A stretch of 64,000 bases of DNA from Pseudomonas frederiksbergensis (GCF_003732275.1 NZ_MOBM01000038.1:1144679-1208678); one strand, 5' to 3'; positions 44,694 through 54,280 are shown, counted from the first letter of the stretch. The notes: generated from the sequence alone by a model not told the origin. Program-made: numbers and translations.

Positions 44694-45071
44694 ATGAGTG
44701 AAGATGCACAAGATGTGGTACTGATCGTCGAGGATGACCCTTCGATCCTGATGGTGCTGTCTGCTTATTTGTCGGGTGAGGGTTACCGGGTGCTGCAAGC
44801 CGAAAACGGCGAGCAGGCCTTTGAAATTCTGGCGAGCAAACCGCATCTGGACATGATGATCACCGACTTCCGCTTACCGGGGGGGATCTCTGGTGTGCAG
44901 ATCGCCGAACCTGCCGTGAAGCTGCGACCGGAGCTCAAGGTCATCTTCATCAGCGGCTATCCGCAGGAAATTCGCGAGACCGACAGCCCGATCACCCGCA
45001 AAGCGCCGATCCTGGCCAAGCCGTTCGATCTGGATGTGTTGCAACAGATCATGCAGGACATGCTGTCCTGA
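44694..45071 (+). CDS. Single-domain response regulator
   Basis: A 125-residue stand-alone receiver with VEDDPS near residue 14, phospho-acceptor Asp in MMITDFRLPGG near 59, FISGYPQE near 90 and the Lys in LAKPFDL near 110. There is no output domain. It is the last gene of the kinase-CheR-kinase-regulator operon, likely the terminal acceptor of the relay. A repeat of the GCAGCCTTCGGCAG family follows. Confidence 0.88.
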   Translation: MSEDAQDVVLIVEDDPSILMVLSAYLSGEGYRVLQAENGEQAFEILASKPHLDMMITDFRLPGGISGVQIAEPAVKLRPELKVIFISGYPQEIRETDSPITRKAPILAKPFDLDVLQQIMQDMLS

Positions 45072-45100
45072 AGGCAGCTATATCGCTGACCAACCGGCCC

Positions 45101-45195
45101 CTGTAGGAGCTGCCGAAGGCTGCGATCTTTTGATCTTTTTGCGCTCGCGCGACGGCCCCGGATCAAAAGATCGCAGCCTGCGGCAGTTCCTACAC
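45101..45195. repeat. Inverted repeat of the GCAGCCTTCGGCAG family
   Basis: CTGTAGGAGCTGCCGAAGGC and its inverted partner (ending GCCTGCGGCAGTTCCTACA) lie between two convergent gene sets. It may act as a bidirectional terminator. Confidence 0.88.
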
Positions 45196-45204
45196 AAGAA
45201 TCCT

Positions 45205-46875
45205 TCAGATTCTGATCATTTCCCGCACCTTCGCCGTCAACAAATCGAAGGTGAACGGCTTGGTGATCATCTGCATGCCAGGGTCAAGAAAACCACCGCG
45301 CACGGCGGCGTGTTCAGCATACCCGGTGATGAACAATACCTTGAGATCGGGTCGATACTGCCGGCCGATTTCCGCCAGTTGCCGGCCGTTCATGCCCGGC
45401 AATCCCACGTCGCTGATCAACAGGTCGATTCGCTGACCGGAGTCAAGAATCGGCACGGCGCTATCGGCATCGCCCGCTTCAACGAAGGCGTAGCCCAATT
45501 CACTCAATACGGCGCTGACCAGGACTCGCACGGCGGGATCGTCTTCGACGATCAGCACGGTTTCGCCGTCCCGGGCGTAAGGCGCGTGTTGGGCATCGAC
45601 TTGGGTGTCCTGGAGCAGTTCCCCCCTCAAACGCGGCAAAAACAGACTGACCGTAGTGCCTTTTCCGACTTCACTGTGAATGCTGACGTGGCCGCCAGAC
45701 TGTTTGCTGAAACCGTAAATCATCGACAAGCCCAGGCCCGTGCCCTGGCCGATGGGTTTGGTCGTGAAGAAAGGATCAAAGGCCCGGTTGATGGTGCTTT
45801 GCGGCATGCCGCAACCGGTATCGGTGACGCTCAGGACGATATAATCGCCCGGTTGCAGATTGCTGTGTGCCTCGGTAAACCCCGTATCCAGATGCTGATT
45901 GGAGGTTTTGACCAGCAGCTTTCCGCCGTCGGGCATGGCGTCCCGGGCGTTGAGTACCAGGTTGAGCAGGGCGCTTTCGAGTTGATTGGGATCTGCCTCG
46001 GCCACCCATAGTTGCTCGTCCAGCTGCATTTCCAGGTGAATGCTTTCATTGATGCTGCGCTGCAACAGTTCACCCATGGATACCACCAGGGTGTTCATCT
46101 GCACCGGTTTTGAATCCAGCGACTGGCGTCGGGAAAATGCCAGCAAGCGATGCGTCAGGCCCGCCGCGCGGTTGGCTGAGGTCACCCCAAGATCGATCAG
46201 GCTGTCCAGGTCCTCGGTGCGTCCCCGGGCCAGGCGTCGACGCAGCAGCTCCAGGCTGCCGATGATGCCGGTGAGCATGTTGTTGAAGTCGTGGGCAATA
46301 CCGCCGGTGAGTTGGCCGACCGCTTCCATTTTCTGCGACTGCCTGAGCACCTCTTCGTTGTGGCGCAATTGCGCGGTGCGTTCCTCGACCTGTTGCTCGA
46401 GGGTTTCCAGGGTGTTTTGCAGACGCAGTTCGCTTTGGCTCAGATCAATCAACCGGTCCCTGGCTTCATACTGCCGTCGTCGCCCGCGCAACGCTGTGGT
46501 GACGAGGCTGATCAGCGTGACCGGATGAAACGGCCGCTCGAGAAAGGTCACGTTGCCCAGTTGCAAACCGAGTCGCGATGCAGGGTTCTGCTCCGGGCCA
46601 CCGTGGTGGGTCAGCAGTACGATCGGCAGATCCGACCACGCCGGCTGCTGCTCGATCAGACCCAGCAGCGGTTCAAGGTTTGCGCCCAACAAGGCCTCGG
46701 AAGCAATCACCAGCAGGCCGGCACCCAGCGACAGTTCATTGCACAACGCGCCTATATCCCGGGTGATGACCCCATCGAACCCTGCCTCGTTGAGCATCAT
46801 CAGCGCAATCTGACTGTCGCGTCCCAACGGCGCAAGAATGATCGCACGCTCGGACATTGCCTCCATGACCGTCAC
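45205..46875 (-). CDS. Hybrid histidine kinase with N-terminal pseudo-receiver
   Basis: A 556-residue soluble hybrid kinase. Residues 1-130 resemble a receiver fold but the position of the phospho-acceptor reads GAGLLVIASEALLG, with no Asp, so it is a pseudo-receiver. A coiled linker (138-180) leads to HisKA with His195 in LTGGIAHDFNN, an HATPase domain with GTGLGLSMIYGF, and a functional C-terminal receiver (ISDVGLPGMNG). It starts with GTG at 46875, overlapping the KaiC stop by four bases (GTGA), so both proteins are made together. Input probably comes from the KaiC-like ATPase. Confidence 0.88.
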   Translation of the reverse strand: MTVMEAMSERAIILAPLGRDSQIALMMLNEAGFDGVITRDIGALCNELSLGAGLLVIASEALLGANLEPLLGLIEQQPAWSDLPIVLLTHHGGPEQNPASRLGLQLGNVTFLERPFHPVTLISLVTTALRGRRRQYEARDRLIDLSQSELRLQNTLETLEQQVEERTAQLRHNEEVLRQSQKMEAVGQLTGGIAHDFNNMLTGIIGSLELLRRRLARGRTEDLDSLIDLGVTSANRAAGLTHRLLAFSRRQSLDSKPVQMNTLVVSMGELLQRSINESIHLEMQLDEQLWVAEADPNQLESALLNLVLNARDAMPDGGKLLVKTSNQHLDTGFTEAHSNLQPGDYIVLSVTDTGCGMPQSTINRAFDPFFTTKPIGQGTGLGLSMIYGFSKQSGGHVSIHSEVGKGTTVSLFLPRLRGELLQDTQVDAQHAPYARDGETVLIVEDDPAVRVLVSAVLSELGYAFVEAGDADSAVPILDSGQRIDLLISDVGLPGMNGRQLAEIGRQYRPDLKVLFITGYAEHAAVRGGFLDPGMQMITKPFTFDLLTAKVREMIRI

Positions 46876-48374
46876 TGGACATCTTCCTCAAGCAGCGGCT
46901 TGCTCGCGCCCAGGTAAGTGGGCACGCCACGCAATACACCCTGGAATGCATCCAGTGGTTCACCGATGGTCATGCCCTGACTGCTGATGCGGTACTCGCG
47001 GATGGTCGATTCGTGGCTGCCGGTGCGTTTCTTGATGATCGAGATCGCCCGGCGAACCTTGCCCTTGGCTTCGAAGTAGCGCAACAGAATGACGGTGTCG
47101 GCCAGATAGGTAATGTCGACGGGGGCCTGCATGTCACCGACCAGCCCATGTTGGGCGACGGTCATGAACGTCGCGGCGCCTTGGCGATTGAGGTACAGCA
47201 GCAACTCGTGCATGTGCAGCACCAAGGCATTTTCTTCGGGCATTGCCGCCTGATAGCCGTTGATACTGTCAATCACCACGGTTTTGATATTGCTCTCATC
47301 GACACAACGACGAACCCGGTAGGAGAATTCGCCGGGAGACAATTCGGCAGCGTCCACTTGATCGATCAGCAGGTTGCCGGTTTCCTCCAGGGCCTTCAGG
47401 TCGTTGCCGATGTTTTTCATCCGCTCGAACAGCAGCCCCAGTTCTTCATCGAAGATGAACAACGCGGCCTTTTCGCCACGGGCCACCGCCGCAGCGGCGA
47501 AGACCATCGAAATCAGCGATTTGCCGGTACCGGCCGGGCCGAGGATCAGGGTGCTTGAACCTGTCTCGATACCGCCTCCGAGCAGGGCATCCATTTCCGG
47601 GATGCCGCTGGTCAACTGCTGGCGGATATAACGCCCGCGGTGTTCGGCCGCCACCAGGCGCGGGAATACATGTACGCCATCACCCATGATGATGAAATCA
47701 TGAAAACCGCCCCGGTACTTCTGACCGCGATACTTCACCACGCGGATGCGCCGGCGTTCGGCGCCGTAATTGGGCGTCAATTCTTCGAGACGAATCACCC
47801 CGTGGGCCACACTATGCACGGTTTTGTCGAGGGCTTCGGTGGTCAGGTCATCCAGCAGCAGCACGGTGGCCTCGTAGCGCACGAAGTAATGCTTGATGGC
47901 CAGAATCTGCCGACGGTAGCGCAAAGAGCTTTGGGCCAACAGGCGGATTTCGGACAGGCTGTCGACCACTACGCGGGTTGGTTTGACCCGTTCGACCGCT
48001 TCGAAAATCTGTTTGGTGGCTTCGCCCAGCTCCAGGTCCGAGGAATACAACAGACTCTGCTGATGCTCGGCATTGAGCAGGCTTTCCGGCGGCGTCAGCT
48101 CGAAGATGTGGATGTTCTCATCCAGCTCCCAGCCGTGGGATAACGCCCCCTGACGCAGCTCGCGCTCGGTTTCCGACAGGGTGATGTACAACGAGCGCTC
48201 GCCGGCACGGGCGCCAGCCAACAGAAAATGCAAAGCGATGGTGGTTTTGCCGGTTCCGGGTTCACCCTCCAGCAAAAACATGTGGCCGCGGGTTAATCCA
48301 CCGGCCAGGATGTCATCCAGTCCTTCTATGCCGGTGACGGCTTTTGCATTGATCAACTCGTTAGATGTAGACAA
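46872..48374 (-). CDS. KaiC-like two-domain RecA-family ATPase
   Basis: A 500-residue protein with two KaiC domains. Walker A motifs are GEPGTGKTT near residue 37 and GPAGTGKSL near 279; Walker B strands are RVVVDSLSE and TVVIDSING. The usual C-terminal phosphosites Ser-Thr of cyanobacterial KaiC appear as Thr-Tyr in the segment DITYLADTVILL. No KaiA or KaiB is encoded nearby. Non-cyanobacterial homologues are tied to stress or signalling rather than proven clocks. I favour the TTG at 48374 (MSTSNEL), six bases after GAGAGGG, over an ATG at 48389 without a ribosome site. The protein is coupled to a hybrid kinase gene. Confidence 0.85.
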   Translation of the reverse strand: MSTSNELINAKAVTGIEGLDDILAGGLTRGHMFLLEGEPGTGKTTIALHFLLAGARAGERSLYITLSETERELRQGALSHGWELDENIHIFELTPPESLLNAEHQQSLLYSSDLELGEATKQIFEAVERVKPTRVVVDSLSEIRLLAQSSLRYRRQILAIKHYFVRYEATVLLLDDLTTEALDKTVHSVAHGVIRLEELTPNYGAERRRIRVVKYRGQKYRGGFHDFIIMGDGVHVFPRLVAAEHRGRYIRQQLTSGIPEMDALLGGGIETGSSTLILGPAGTGKSLISMVFAAAAVARGEKAALFIFDEELGLLFERMKNIGNDLKALEETGNLLIDQVDAAELSPGEFSYRVRRCVDESNIKTVVIDSINGYQAAMPEENALVLHMHELLLYLNRQGAATFMTVAQHGLVGDMQAPVDITYLADTVILLRYFEAKGKVRRAISIIKKRTGSHESTIREYRISSQGMTIGEPLDAFQGVLRGVPTYLGASKPLLEEDVQ

Positions 48375-48508
48375 GAGATGCCCTCTCATGACTAGGGGAA
48401 GCGAGGCAGCAGACTTGAAGTGCCTGAGTGGACTGCCTGATCACTTGACCTTTCGCCGAGACAGCGGTTCAACCTTTTGTGTTTGTGTGTGGTTCTTGTA
48501 CAAAAAAG

Positions 48509-48600
48509 CAAAGATCGCAGCCTTCGGCAGCGCCCACAGGCGCGTAGGAGCTGCCGAAGGCTGCGATCTTTTGATCTTGATTTTCGATCTTTTGATCTTG
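48509..48600. repeat. Inverted repeat of the GCAGCCTTCGGCAG family with tandem tail
   Basis: AAAGATCGCAGCCTTCGGCAG and its inverse flank a short spacer; the right end carries a tandem duplication of CGATCTTTTGATCTTGATT. It lies upstream of the kaiC-like gene and adjacent to the stop of the TPR-protein gene. Confidence 0.85.
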
Positions 48601-48601
48601 A

Positions 48602-49657
48602 TTAAAGCCCTTGCTGCAACGCCGGATCGTCGGGGTTTAGCTGTTCCAGCTGTGCCAGCAATATCTGCACGTTCTGCAACTGTCCGCTTTCCTTCCAATA
48701 GTTGATCAGCAGCACGCGCGCCTTGCGATCGGCAGGATGGCGCTGAACGATTTCCTGCAACTGGTTCTGCGCCGCTTCCAGCTCTTGCTCACCATGCAAC
48801 GTGGTAGCCAGATCGTAGCGGTAATCCTTATTGTCCGGCTCAAGCTCCACGGCTTTGGACAGCCCGAGCAGGGCGAACTCACTTTGCCCGTGATGCAGCA
48901 ACCAGAGCCCCAGCGCATGTTGCAGGTAGGCCGAGTCAGGCTGGGCCTTTAACTGTTTTGCCAACAATTGCCTGGCGGCGTCGCTTTGGCCCTGTTTATC
49001 CAACACTTCGATCTGCATCACCAGTGCCGGCAGGTTGCCGGGCGCCAGTTGCAACGTGCGCTCCAAGGCCTGTTGCGCGTCTTTCAGCTCGGCATTGTGC
49101 AAGTGCAGGCGCGCGAGTTGGTATTGGGTTTCGGCACTTTCCGGCTGACGTTTGAGGAGCTGTTCCCAGGCATCGATGGCTTGCTCCAAAGCGCCGAAAT
49201 ACAACCCCAGCTCATCCGGCGTCAGACCCAATAAGGCGTTGACTGCTGCAAACCGCACGCTCGGGTCGCTGTCATCGAGCAAGGGCCCCAGCAACAGGCT
49301 GCGCTGCCCACTGGGCACCAGCCCATTGATGCTTTTGATCGCTGCGATGCGCACATCCGCCGATGGATGTTGCAGGTCCGCATCCGCCAGTTTCAGGGCT
49401 TGCGGGCTTGGGTAGTTGGGCAGTTCGGCGTGTAGCCAGACACGGCGCTTGGTCGACAGGTCAGGGCGACCCAATTGCTGATAAAGCACCCGCGCCGCCC
49501 CTGGTTGACCGGCACGTGCCTGGGCCAGCGCTTCGCTGTAGCCATGCTTGATCGCCGCCGGCACCACGGGCGTCGTGCTACGCAGGAAAAACCAGGCGAG
49601 GGCGAGGGCAAACAATACGCAGAGGCTGATGAGCAAGTAGCGGCGGGACTGAGGCAT
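48602..49657 (-). CDS. Membrane-anchored TPR/HEAT-like repeat protein
   Basis: A 351-residue protein with an N-terminal signal anchor (YLLISLCVLFALALAWFFL, residues 7-25), a HEAT-like region (about 85-145, LADADLQHPSADVRIAAIKS) and at least four TPR repeats from about 155 to 345 (for example AIDAWEQLLKRQPESAETQY, HALGLWLLHHGQSEFALLGL). HEAT-plus-TPR arrangements resemble the C-terminal part of predicted multihaem or denitrification-type proteins, but no CxxCH haem motif is present. Function is unknown; a periplasmic scaffold is likely. Confidence 0.75.
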   Translation of the reverse strand: MPQSRRYLLISLCVLFALALAWFFLRSTTPVVPAAIKHGYSEALAQARAGQPGAARVLYQQLGRPDLSTKRRVWLHAELPNYPSPQALKLADADLQHPSADVRIAAIKSINGLVPSGQRSLLLGPLLDDSDPSVRFAAVNALLGLTPDELGLYFGALEQAIDAWEQLLKRQPESAETQYQLARLHLHNAELKDAQQALERTLQLAPGNLPALVMQIEVLDKQGQSDAARQLLAKQLKAQPDSAYLQHALGLWLLHHGQSEFALLGLSKAVELEPDNKDYRYDLATTLHGEQELEAAQNQLQEIVQRHPADRKARVLLINYWKESGQLQNVQILLAQLEQLNPDDPALQQGL

Positions 49658-49733
49658 GCAGGAATCCGGGAGCTGGCAGGCTTTTGCAAAGCCACCAGCT
49701 TCGGTCAGGCCGGGCTGTGAGTCAAACCCAAGC

Positions 49734-50633
49734 TTAGGTCAGCACGTAGTCGACGGGCTCAAGGGCGGGTGGCAACGCGGTTTGCCCCAGCGCTGCCAGC
49801 ACTTCGCGCTCCAGCATGCGCACAATCGCATTGCACGGCAGATCGTTCTCATCGAAGCCGAAAGGGTCTTCCAGGTCGTCGCCGATTTCGTCGAGGCCAA
49901 AAAAGGTGTAGCTGACAATGGCGGTGATCACCGGCGTCAGCCAGCCAAGGGGTTCGGCCATGGCAAATGGCAACAGAATGCAGAACAGATAAATGGTGCG
50001 GTGCAGCAACAGGGTGTAAGGGAAGGGCAGCGGCGTGCTTTTGATTCGTTCGCAACTGGCCTGCACCTGGCTGAGGCTGACCAGTCGAGTTTCCAGTTGG
50101 GTGTAACGCCATTCGCTGATCTGGCCGCGTTCGGCCAGCGCTGAACACCGAGCACCGATTCGCTGCAAGAGTGCGTCAGTGATGTTCGGGTGCTTTGCGT
50201 CTACGGCTTCTTGCGTCCACGGCTTGATCGCGTTCATCTCGTTTTCAAAACGCAGGCGGGCGATCAAGCCGTAGGTGAAACCGCAGAGTTCACGCAGCAG
50301 CAGTTCACGTTCGGCCGCCGCCATCAACCCTTGGGTTTCGCGAATCAACGAACGTACTTCGATGACCAGTTGCCCCAGTTGCTTGCGACCCTCCCACCAA
50401 CGGTCGTAGCAAGCGTTGTTGCGAAAACTCATGAAGATCGACAATGCCAACCCCAGCAGGGTGAAGGGTGTGGCATTGACCTTGGAGAAATAGGCCGGGT
50501 GCCAAGTCTCCACCAACACAATGACCGACGCGAGCAGGGTCACCAATAGACTGCGCAAGGCAATACGCTTGGCAATCGAGCCTTTAAGGGAAAACAGCAT
50601 GCCGATCAGATTCGGCTTGGGACGCACAATCAT
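49734..50633 (-). CDS. Bestrophin-family channel protein
   Basis: A 299-residue bestrophin/YneE-like membrane protein with four predicted helices. The family motif FMSFRNNACYDRWWEGRKQL lies near residue 66-85, and the C-terminal cytosolic part has the conserved IGDDLEDPFGFDENDLPC. Bacterial homologues form pentameric ion channels. I chose MIVRPKPNLIG at 50633. It is divergent from the FUSC-family efflux operon with about 210 bases between starts. Confidence 0.88.
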   Translation of the reverse strand: MIVRPKPNLIGMLFSLKGSIAKRIALRSLLVTLLASVIVLVETWHPAYFSKVNATPFTLLGLALSIFMSFRNNACYDRWWEGRKQLGQLVIEVRSLIRETQGLMAAAERELLLRELCGFTYGLIARLRFENEMNAIKPWTQEAVDAKHPNITDALLQRIGARCSALAERGQISEWRYTQLETRLVSLSQVQASCERIKSTPLPFPYTLLLHRTIYLFCILLPFAMAEPLGWLTPVITAIVSYTFFGLDEIGDDLEDPFGFDENDLPCNAIVRMLEREVLAALGQTALPPALEPVDYVLT

Positions 50634-50845
50634 GGGGAGCAACTTTATATATAGAGAGTGGCGCTTTCGCAGCAGTGTCAGCCTAAGGGGCGGCGGGGAG
50701 GCTGTCCAATTGCTATGGCTGACGAGGTAATCGACAGGCTCTATCAAATTAAACATCTCTATCGGCGAACTTGCCTACAGGTTTTGTCGACACTGAAACC
50801 TGTCGAGGCACTGAAGCAATGACTACGCTTGCTGGAGATGACTTA

Positions 50846-52993
50846 ATGAGCACTCCCATGCAACCGCTGCTTCAATATTTCAAGGCGATACTCAACCCCG
50901 GACGAGAGGTGCTGCTGTTCGCCCTGAGGACCATTGTGGCCGGGCTGCTGACATTATATCTGGCCTTCCTGTTCGACCTTGAACAGCCCAAGTGGTCGAT
51001 CATGGCGGTGGTCATCGTCAGCCAGCCATTGGGTGGCATGGCCCTGGCCCGAAGTTTCGGCCAGGTCATCGGCACCACGTTAGGCGCGGTGGTGGCGGTG
51101 TTGATCATGGCGATCTTCCCCCAGGCGCCCCTGCCTTTCATCCTCACCCTGGCCTTGTGGTTGGCATTCTGTACCGCCGGCGGCACCTTGTTGCGCTACA
51201 CCAGTTCCCAGGCCTTTGTTCTGAGCGGGTACACGGCGGTAGTCGTGGCGCTGCTGGCGGTACCCGATCAGGAAGGCACGTTCCTGCTGGCCGTCACTCG
51301 TGTCACCGAGACACTTTTGGCGGTGGCTTGCGTGTGCGTGGTCAGCCTTCTCACGGCGCGGCCGGAAGCTGTGGCGCGGGATTACTTCGCCAAGATCGAT
51401 CAGGTCATCAAGCTGCTCGCGACCCACGCTGCTGCCGTCATCCGAACCGAAGAAAGCGAGGCCGATTTCCATCGGCGGCAGATGCAACTGCTCGGCGCAA
51501 TCAGTGCTCTGGAGGGGGTACGTCGGCATTTATATTACGATGCGCCACGGTTGCGCAGCGCCAATGGTCTGGTGCAACTGCTGGGTAATCAGCTGGTGCT
51601 GCTGACTTCGCGGTTGACGGCCCTGCGTCACCAGCGGCAACTGCTCACCGAACGCTGGGAAGGCGCGTTGCCGGAAGAGATACAGCGTTTGCGCGCCGAA
51701 GAACTGGCGTTTCTCGATGAATTGGCGCTGCAAGGGCGCTCATTGTCGAGCGAGGCACGGCACCATTTCGCGGCGCTGCAACAGCGTTTCGATGACCAGG
51801 CCTACAAGGCCGAACAACTCACCGAGACGATGCCTGCCACCCTGCGTTCATTGGCCTGGGCACTGCGTTGGGAGCAGGCACGGATGCTAGAGCAACTGGC
51901 GCAGATTCTGGAACTGAGCGACGCGATCCAGGAAGGGCGTGAAGCCAGTTGCGTGTTCCGTGGCCAGGAAAATCCGCTGCATTTGGACTTCACTTTGGCG
52001 GCAATGAATGCAATCCGGGCATTTTTCGCGTTGCTGGTGGCCGGGTTGATCTGGATCGAGACCGCTTGGGACGGGGCCCGTGGCGGGATGATCGTGGTGG
52101 GGATTCTCTGTTCGCTGATGGCGACTTTTCCGCGGCCGTTGCTGGCCGCGCAAAGCTTTGCCAGAGGGCTGGGTCTGGCCTTGGTGGTGTCGGCGCTCTA
52201 TCTGTTCCTGCTGATACCGATGATCAGTAACTTCGAGTTACTCGCCATGTTGTTAGCCCCATTGCTGTATGCCGTCGCGGTAGGGCTGGCCAGTCCGCCA
52301 ACCACTGGCACAGGCATCGGTCTTGGGCTAACGACAATACTGTTGCTGGGCCCACAAAACACAGGAAGCGGCCAAAACAGTGCCATTCAGTGGTTCGAGT
52401 TTGCCGGTGCGTACATCAGCGCCTGCGCGCTGGCGCTCAGTGTCTACGCCTTGATCTTCCCGTTCAGGCCCGTTTTGCGGATACGCCGGCTGTTCAATGA
52501 AAGCTGCGAGCAGGTCTACGCTTTGCTGAAGACGCCGGCCACCGATGAACAGCAATTTGCGTTTGAAAGCCGTATGGTCGATCGCCTGACCATGATGTTG
52601 GGACTATTGCCAGCTACCAACGACAAGCATTCCCGGGAGCTGTTCGAAGTCAGCCTTGGGTGCATGGCACTGGGTGTGGCTTTGAACCAGCTCAGGCAAC
52701 AGGGGCAAAGCAACACGTTGCTGAGCACAGAACAGCAAAACCATTTACTGGCTGCCGTGCGTGAAACAGGCCGATTGATCTCCGGGCGGCCCGGGATTGA
52801 CCTTGAGCAGTTGCTCGGAAACTTGCGTGTCTTGGGCGATGAAATGGACGATTTGCATTTAGACGTTCATGAACACCTGTGGTCGGTATTCAGAATGCGC
52901 GTGGCGTTGTTGATCGTGGTGTCGTTTCTGGAGCGACATCGCCAATACTTTCAACCCGCCCAAACTGAAGGAGAGCCAGCCCTTGCCCATTGA
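50846..52993 (+). CDS. FUSC-family inner-membrane efflux protein (AaeB-like)
   Basis: A 715-residue protein with two halves, each with a cluster of about five or six hydrophobic helices (residues ~20-165 and ~395-545) and long cytosolic helical segments in between and at the end. It is of the FUSC/AaeB type, which exports aromatic acids such as p-hydroxybenzoate in E. coli together with a membrane-fusion protein. The ATG at 50846 has GGAGATGA upstream; two earlier in-frame starts are possible. The stop overlaps the DUF1656 gene start. Confidence 0.88.
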   Translation: MSTPMQPLLQYFKAILNPGREVLLFALRTIVAGLLTLYLAFLFDLEQPKWSIMAVVIVSQPLGGMALARSFGQVIGTTLGAVVAVLIMAIFPQAPLPFILTLALWLAFCTAGGTLLRYTSSQAFVLSGYTAVVVALLAVPDQEGTFLLAVTRVTETLLAVACVCVVSLLTARPEAVARDYFAKIDQVIKLLATHAAAVIRTEESEADFHRRQMQLLGAISALEGVRRHLYYDAPRLRSANGLVQLLGNQLVLLTSRLTALRHQRQLLTERWEGALPEEIQRLRAEELAFLDELALQGRSLSSEARHHFAALQQRFDDQAYKAEQLTETMPATLRSLAWALRWEQARMLEQLAQILELSDAIQEGREASCVFRGQENPLHLDFTLAAMNAIRAFFALLVAGLIWIETAWDGARGGMIVVGILCSLMATFPRPLLAAQSFARGLGLALVVSALYLFLLIPMISNFELLAMLLAPLLYAVAVGLASPPTTGTGIGLGLTTILLLGPQNTGSGQNSAIQWFEFAGAYISACALALSVYALIFPFRPVLRIRRLFNESCEQVYALLKTPATDEQQFAFESRMVDRLTMMLGLLPATNDKHSRELFEVSLGCMALGVALNQLRQQGQSNTLLSTEQQNHLLAAVRETGRLISGRPGIDLEQLLGNLRVLGDEMDDLHLDVHEHLWSVFRMRVALLIVVSFLERHRQYFQPAQTEGEPALAH

Positions 52994-53183
52994 TTTTGAA
53001 TTGGGTGGCGTCTACTTGCCGCCGATTGCCCAGGCGTTACTGCTGGCCCTACCGATTTTCCTGCTGCTGGACTGGATCTTGCGCCGCTTTGGCGTGCTGC
53101 GTTTTGTCTGGCATGAGGCCTTGTTCGAAGGCGCGTTATACGCCTGCGTTTGCGCGACGCTGATTCTGGTGATGGGAGCTTGA
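52983..53183 (+). CDS. DUF1656 small membrane protein (AaeX-like)
   Basis: A 66-residue protein with two transmembrane helices and the DUF1656 opening PIDFELGGVYLPP. Starts with TTG at 52983, overlapping the end of the FUSC gene by 11 bases. Such small proteins occur between FUSC and HlyD genes (like AaeX) and may help assemble the exporter. Confidence 0.88.
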   Translation: MPIDFELGGVYLPPIAQALLLALPIFLLLDWILRRFGVLRFVWHEALFEGALYACVCATLILVMGA

Positions 53184-53187
53184 TGCC

Positions 53188-54153
53188 TTGAAGAAGATCC
53201 TTGCCCGACTCGTGACTGTGGCGGTGGTATTGCTGGCCTTCGTGCTCGGCTGGTTCGCCTGGGAGCATTACACCCGCGCGCCCTGGACTCGGGATGCACG
53301 GGTTCGCGCCGATGTGGTGACTTTGTCCGCCGATGTCTCGGGGCGCATCGTCAGCCTGAGTGTTCAAGACAACCAGCATGTTACGAAAGGCCAGTTGCTG
53401 CTGGAGATCGACCCGGCTCGTTATACGCTGGCAGTGGAGCATGCCAAGCGTGCGGTGGAAGTCGCGAAAGCCACGCTGGGCCAGTCTGAAGCGACGATTG
53501 TCTCCAGCGAAGCGCTGCTCAGGCAGCGCCAAAGCGAAGAGCGTCGCCGTCGAACCCTTAAGCAGGGTTTCGCGATTTCCGGTGAAGAATGGGAAAAATC
53601 CAGCACCGAAGTGGCGGTGGCGCAGGCGGAGCTGTTGCGCAATCAGGCCAATCTGGGCCTGGCCCAAGCCAACGTGCAACTGGCGATTGCCGCATTGACC
53701 CAGGCCGAACTGGACTTGCAACGCACGCGGGTCGCAGCGCCTGTCAGCGGTTACGTGACCAACTTGCTGACTCGTCAGGGCGATTACGCCACTGCCGGAG
53801 GAGCGTTGTTGGCGCTAGTGGACAGCGACTCGTTTTATGTCAGCGGCTACTTTGAAGAAACTAAGCTGCCGCGAATCGAGGAGGGCGACCGGGTCAGGGT
53901 CGAGTTGATGAGCGGCGAGACCTTCGGCGGCACCGTGCAAAGCATCGCTTTTGCTATCGCCGACCGCGAGAACTCCCCCGGCAGTCGCCTGCTGGCCAGC
54001 ATCAACCCCAGTTACACCTGGGTCAAGCTGGCGCAGCGGGTGCCGGTGCGGATTCAGATCGACGCCGACTATGTCGCCAAAAACCGCCTGCGTGCCGGGA
54101 CCACGGCTACGGTAACCGTTGAGGAAAACCGAGATCATGAGACTGCCCACTAA
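53188..54153 (+). CDS. HlyD-family membrane fusion protein (AaeA-like)
   Basis: A 321-residue periplasmic adaptor with one N-terminal membrane helix (VTVAVVLLAFVLGWFAW), a biotinyl-lipoyl-like domain split by a helical hairpin (residues ~70-160) and a beta-barrel region. The TTG start at 53188 (four bases after the previous stop) gives MKKILARL. It links the FUSC pump to an outer-membrane channel. No channel gene is present in the operon, so the pump must borrow one. Confidence 0.88.
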   Translation: MKKILARLVTVAVVLLAFVLGWFAWEHYTRAPWTRDARVRADVVTLSADVSGRIVSLSVQDNQHVTKGQLLLEIDPARYTLAVEHAKRAVEVAKATLGQSEATIVSSEALLRQRQSEERRRRTLKQGFAISGEEWEKSSTEVAVAQAELLRNQANLGLAQANVQLAIAALTQAELDLQRTRVAAPVSGYVTNLLTRQGDYATAGGALLALVDSDSFYVSGYFEETKLPRIEEGDRVRVELMSGETFGGTVQSIAFAIADRENSPGSRLLASINPSYTWVKLAQRVPVRIQIDADYVAKNRLRAGTTATVTVEENRDHETAH

Positions 54154-54155
54154 TC

Positions 54156-54251
54156 CCCTGTGGGAGCGAGCCTGCTCGCGATAGCGGTCTGTCTGCCAAC
54201 ATCACGTCGCCTGTCAGTCGGTCATCGCGAGCAGGCTCGCTCCCACAGGGG
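54156..54251. repeat. REPIN
   Basis: Inverted REP words with a roughly 50-base spacer, placed immediately after the adaptor gene and before the oprN terminator, between two convergent operons. Confidence 0.9.
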
Positions 54252-54280
54252 AATGTGCTGGATCCAACAAGCGTGCAGAC

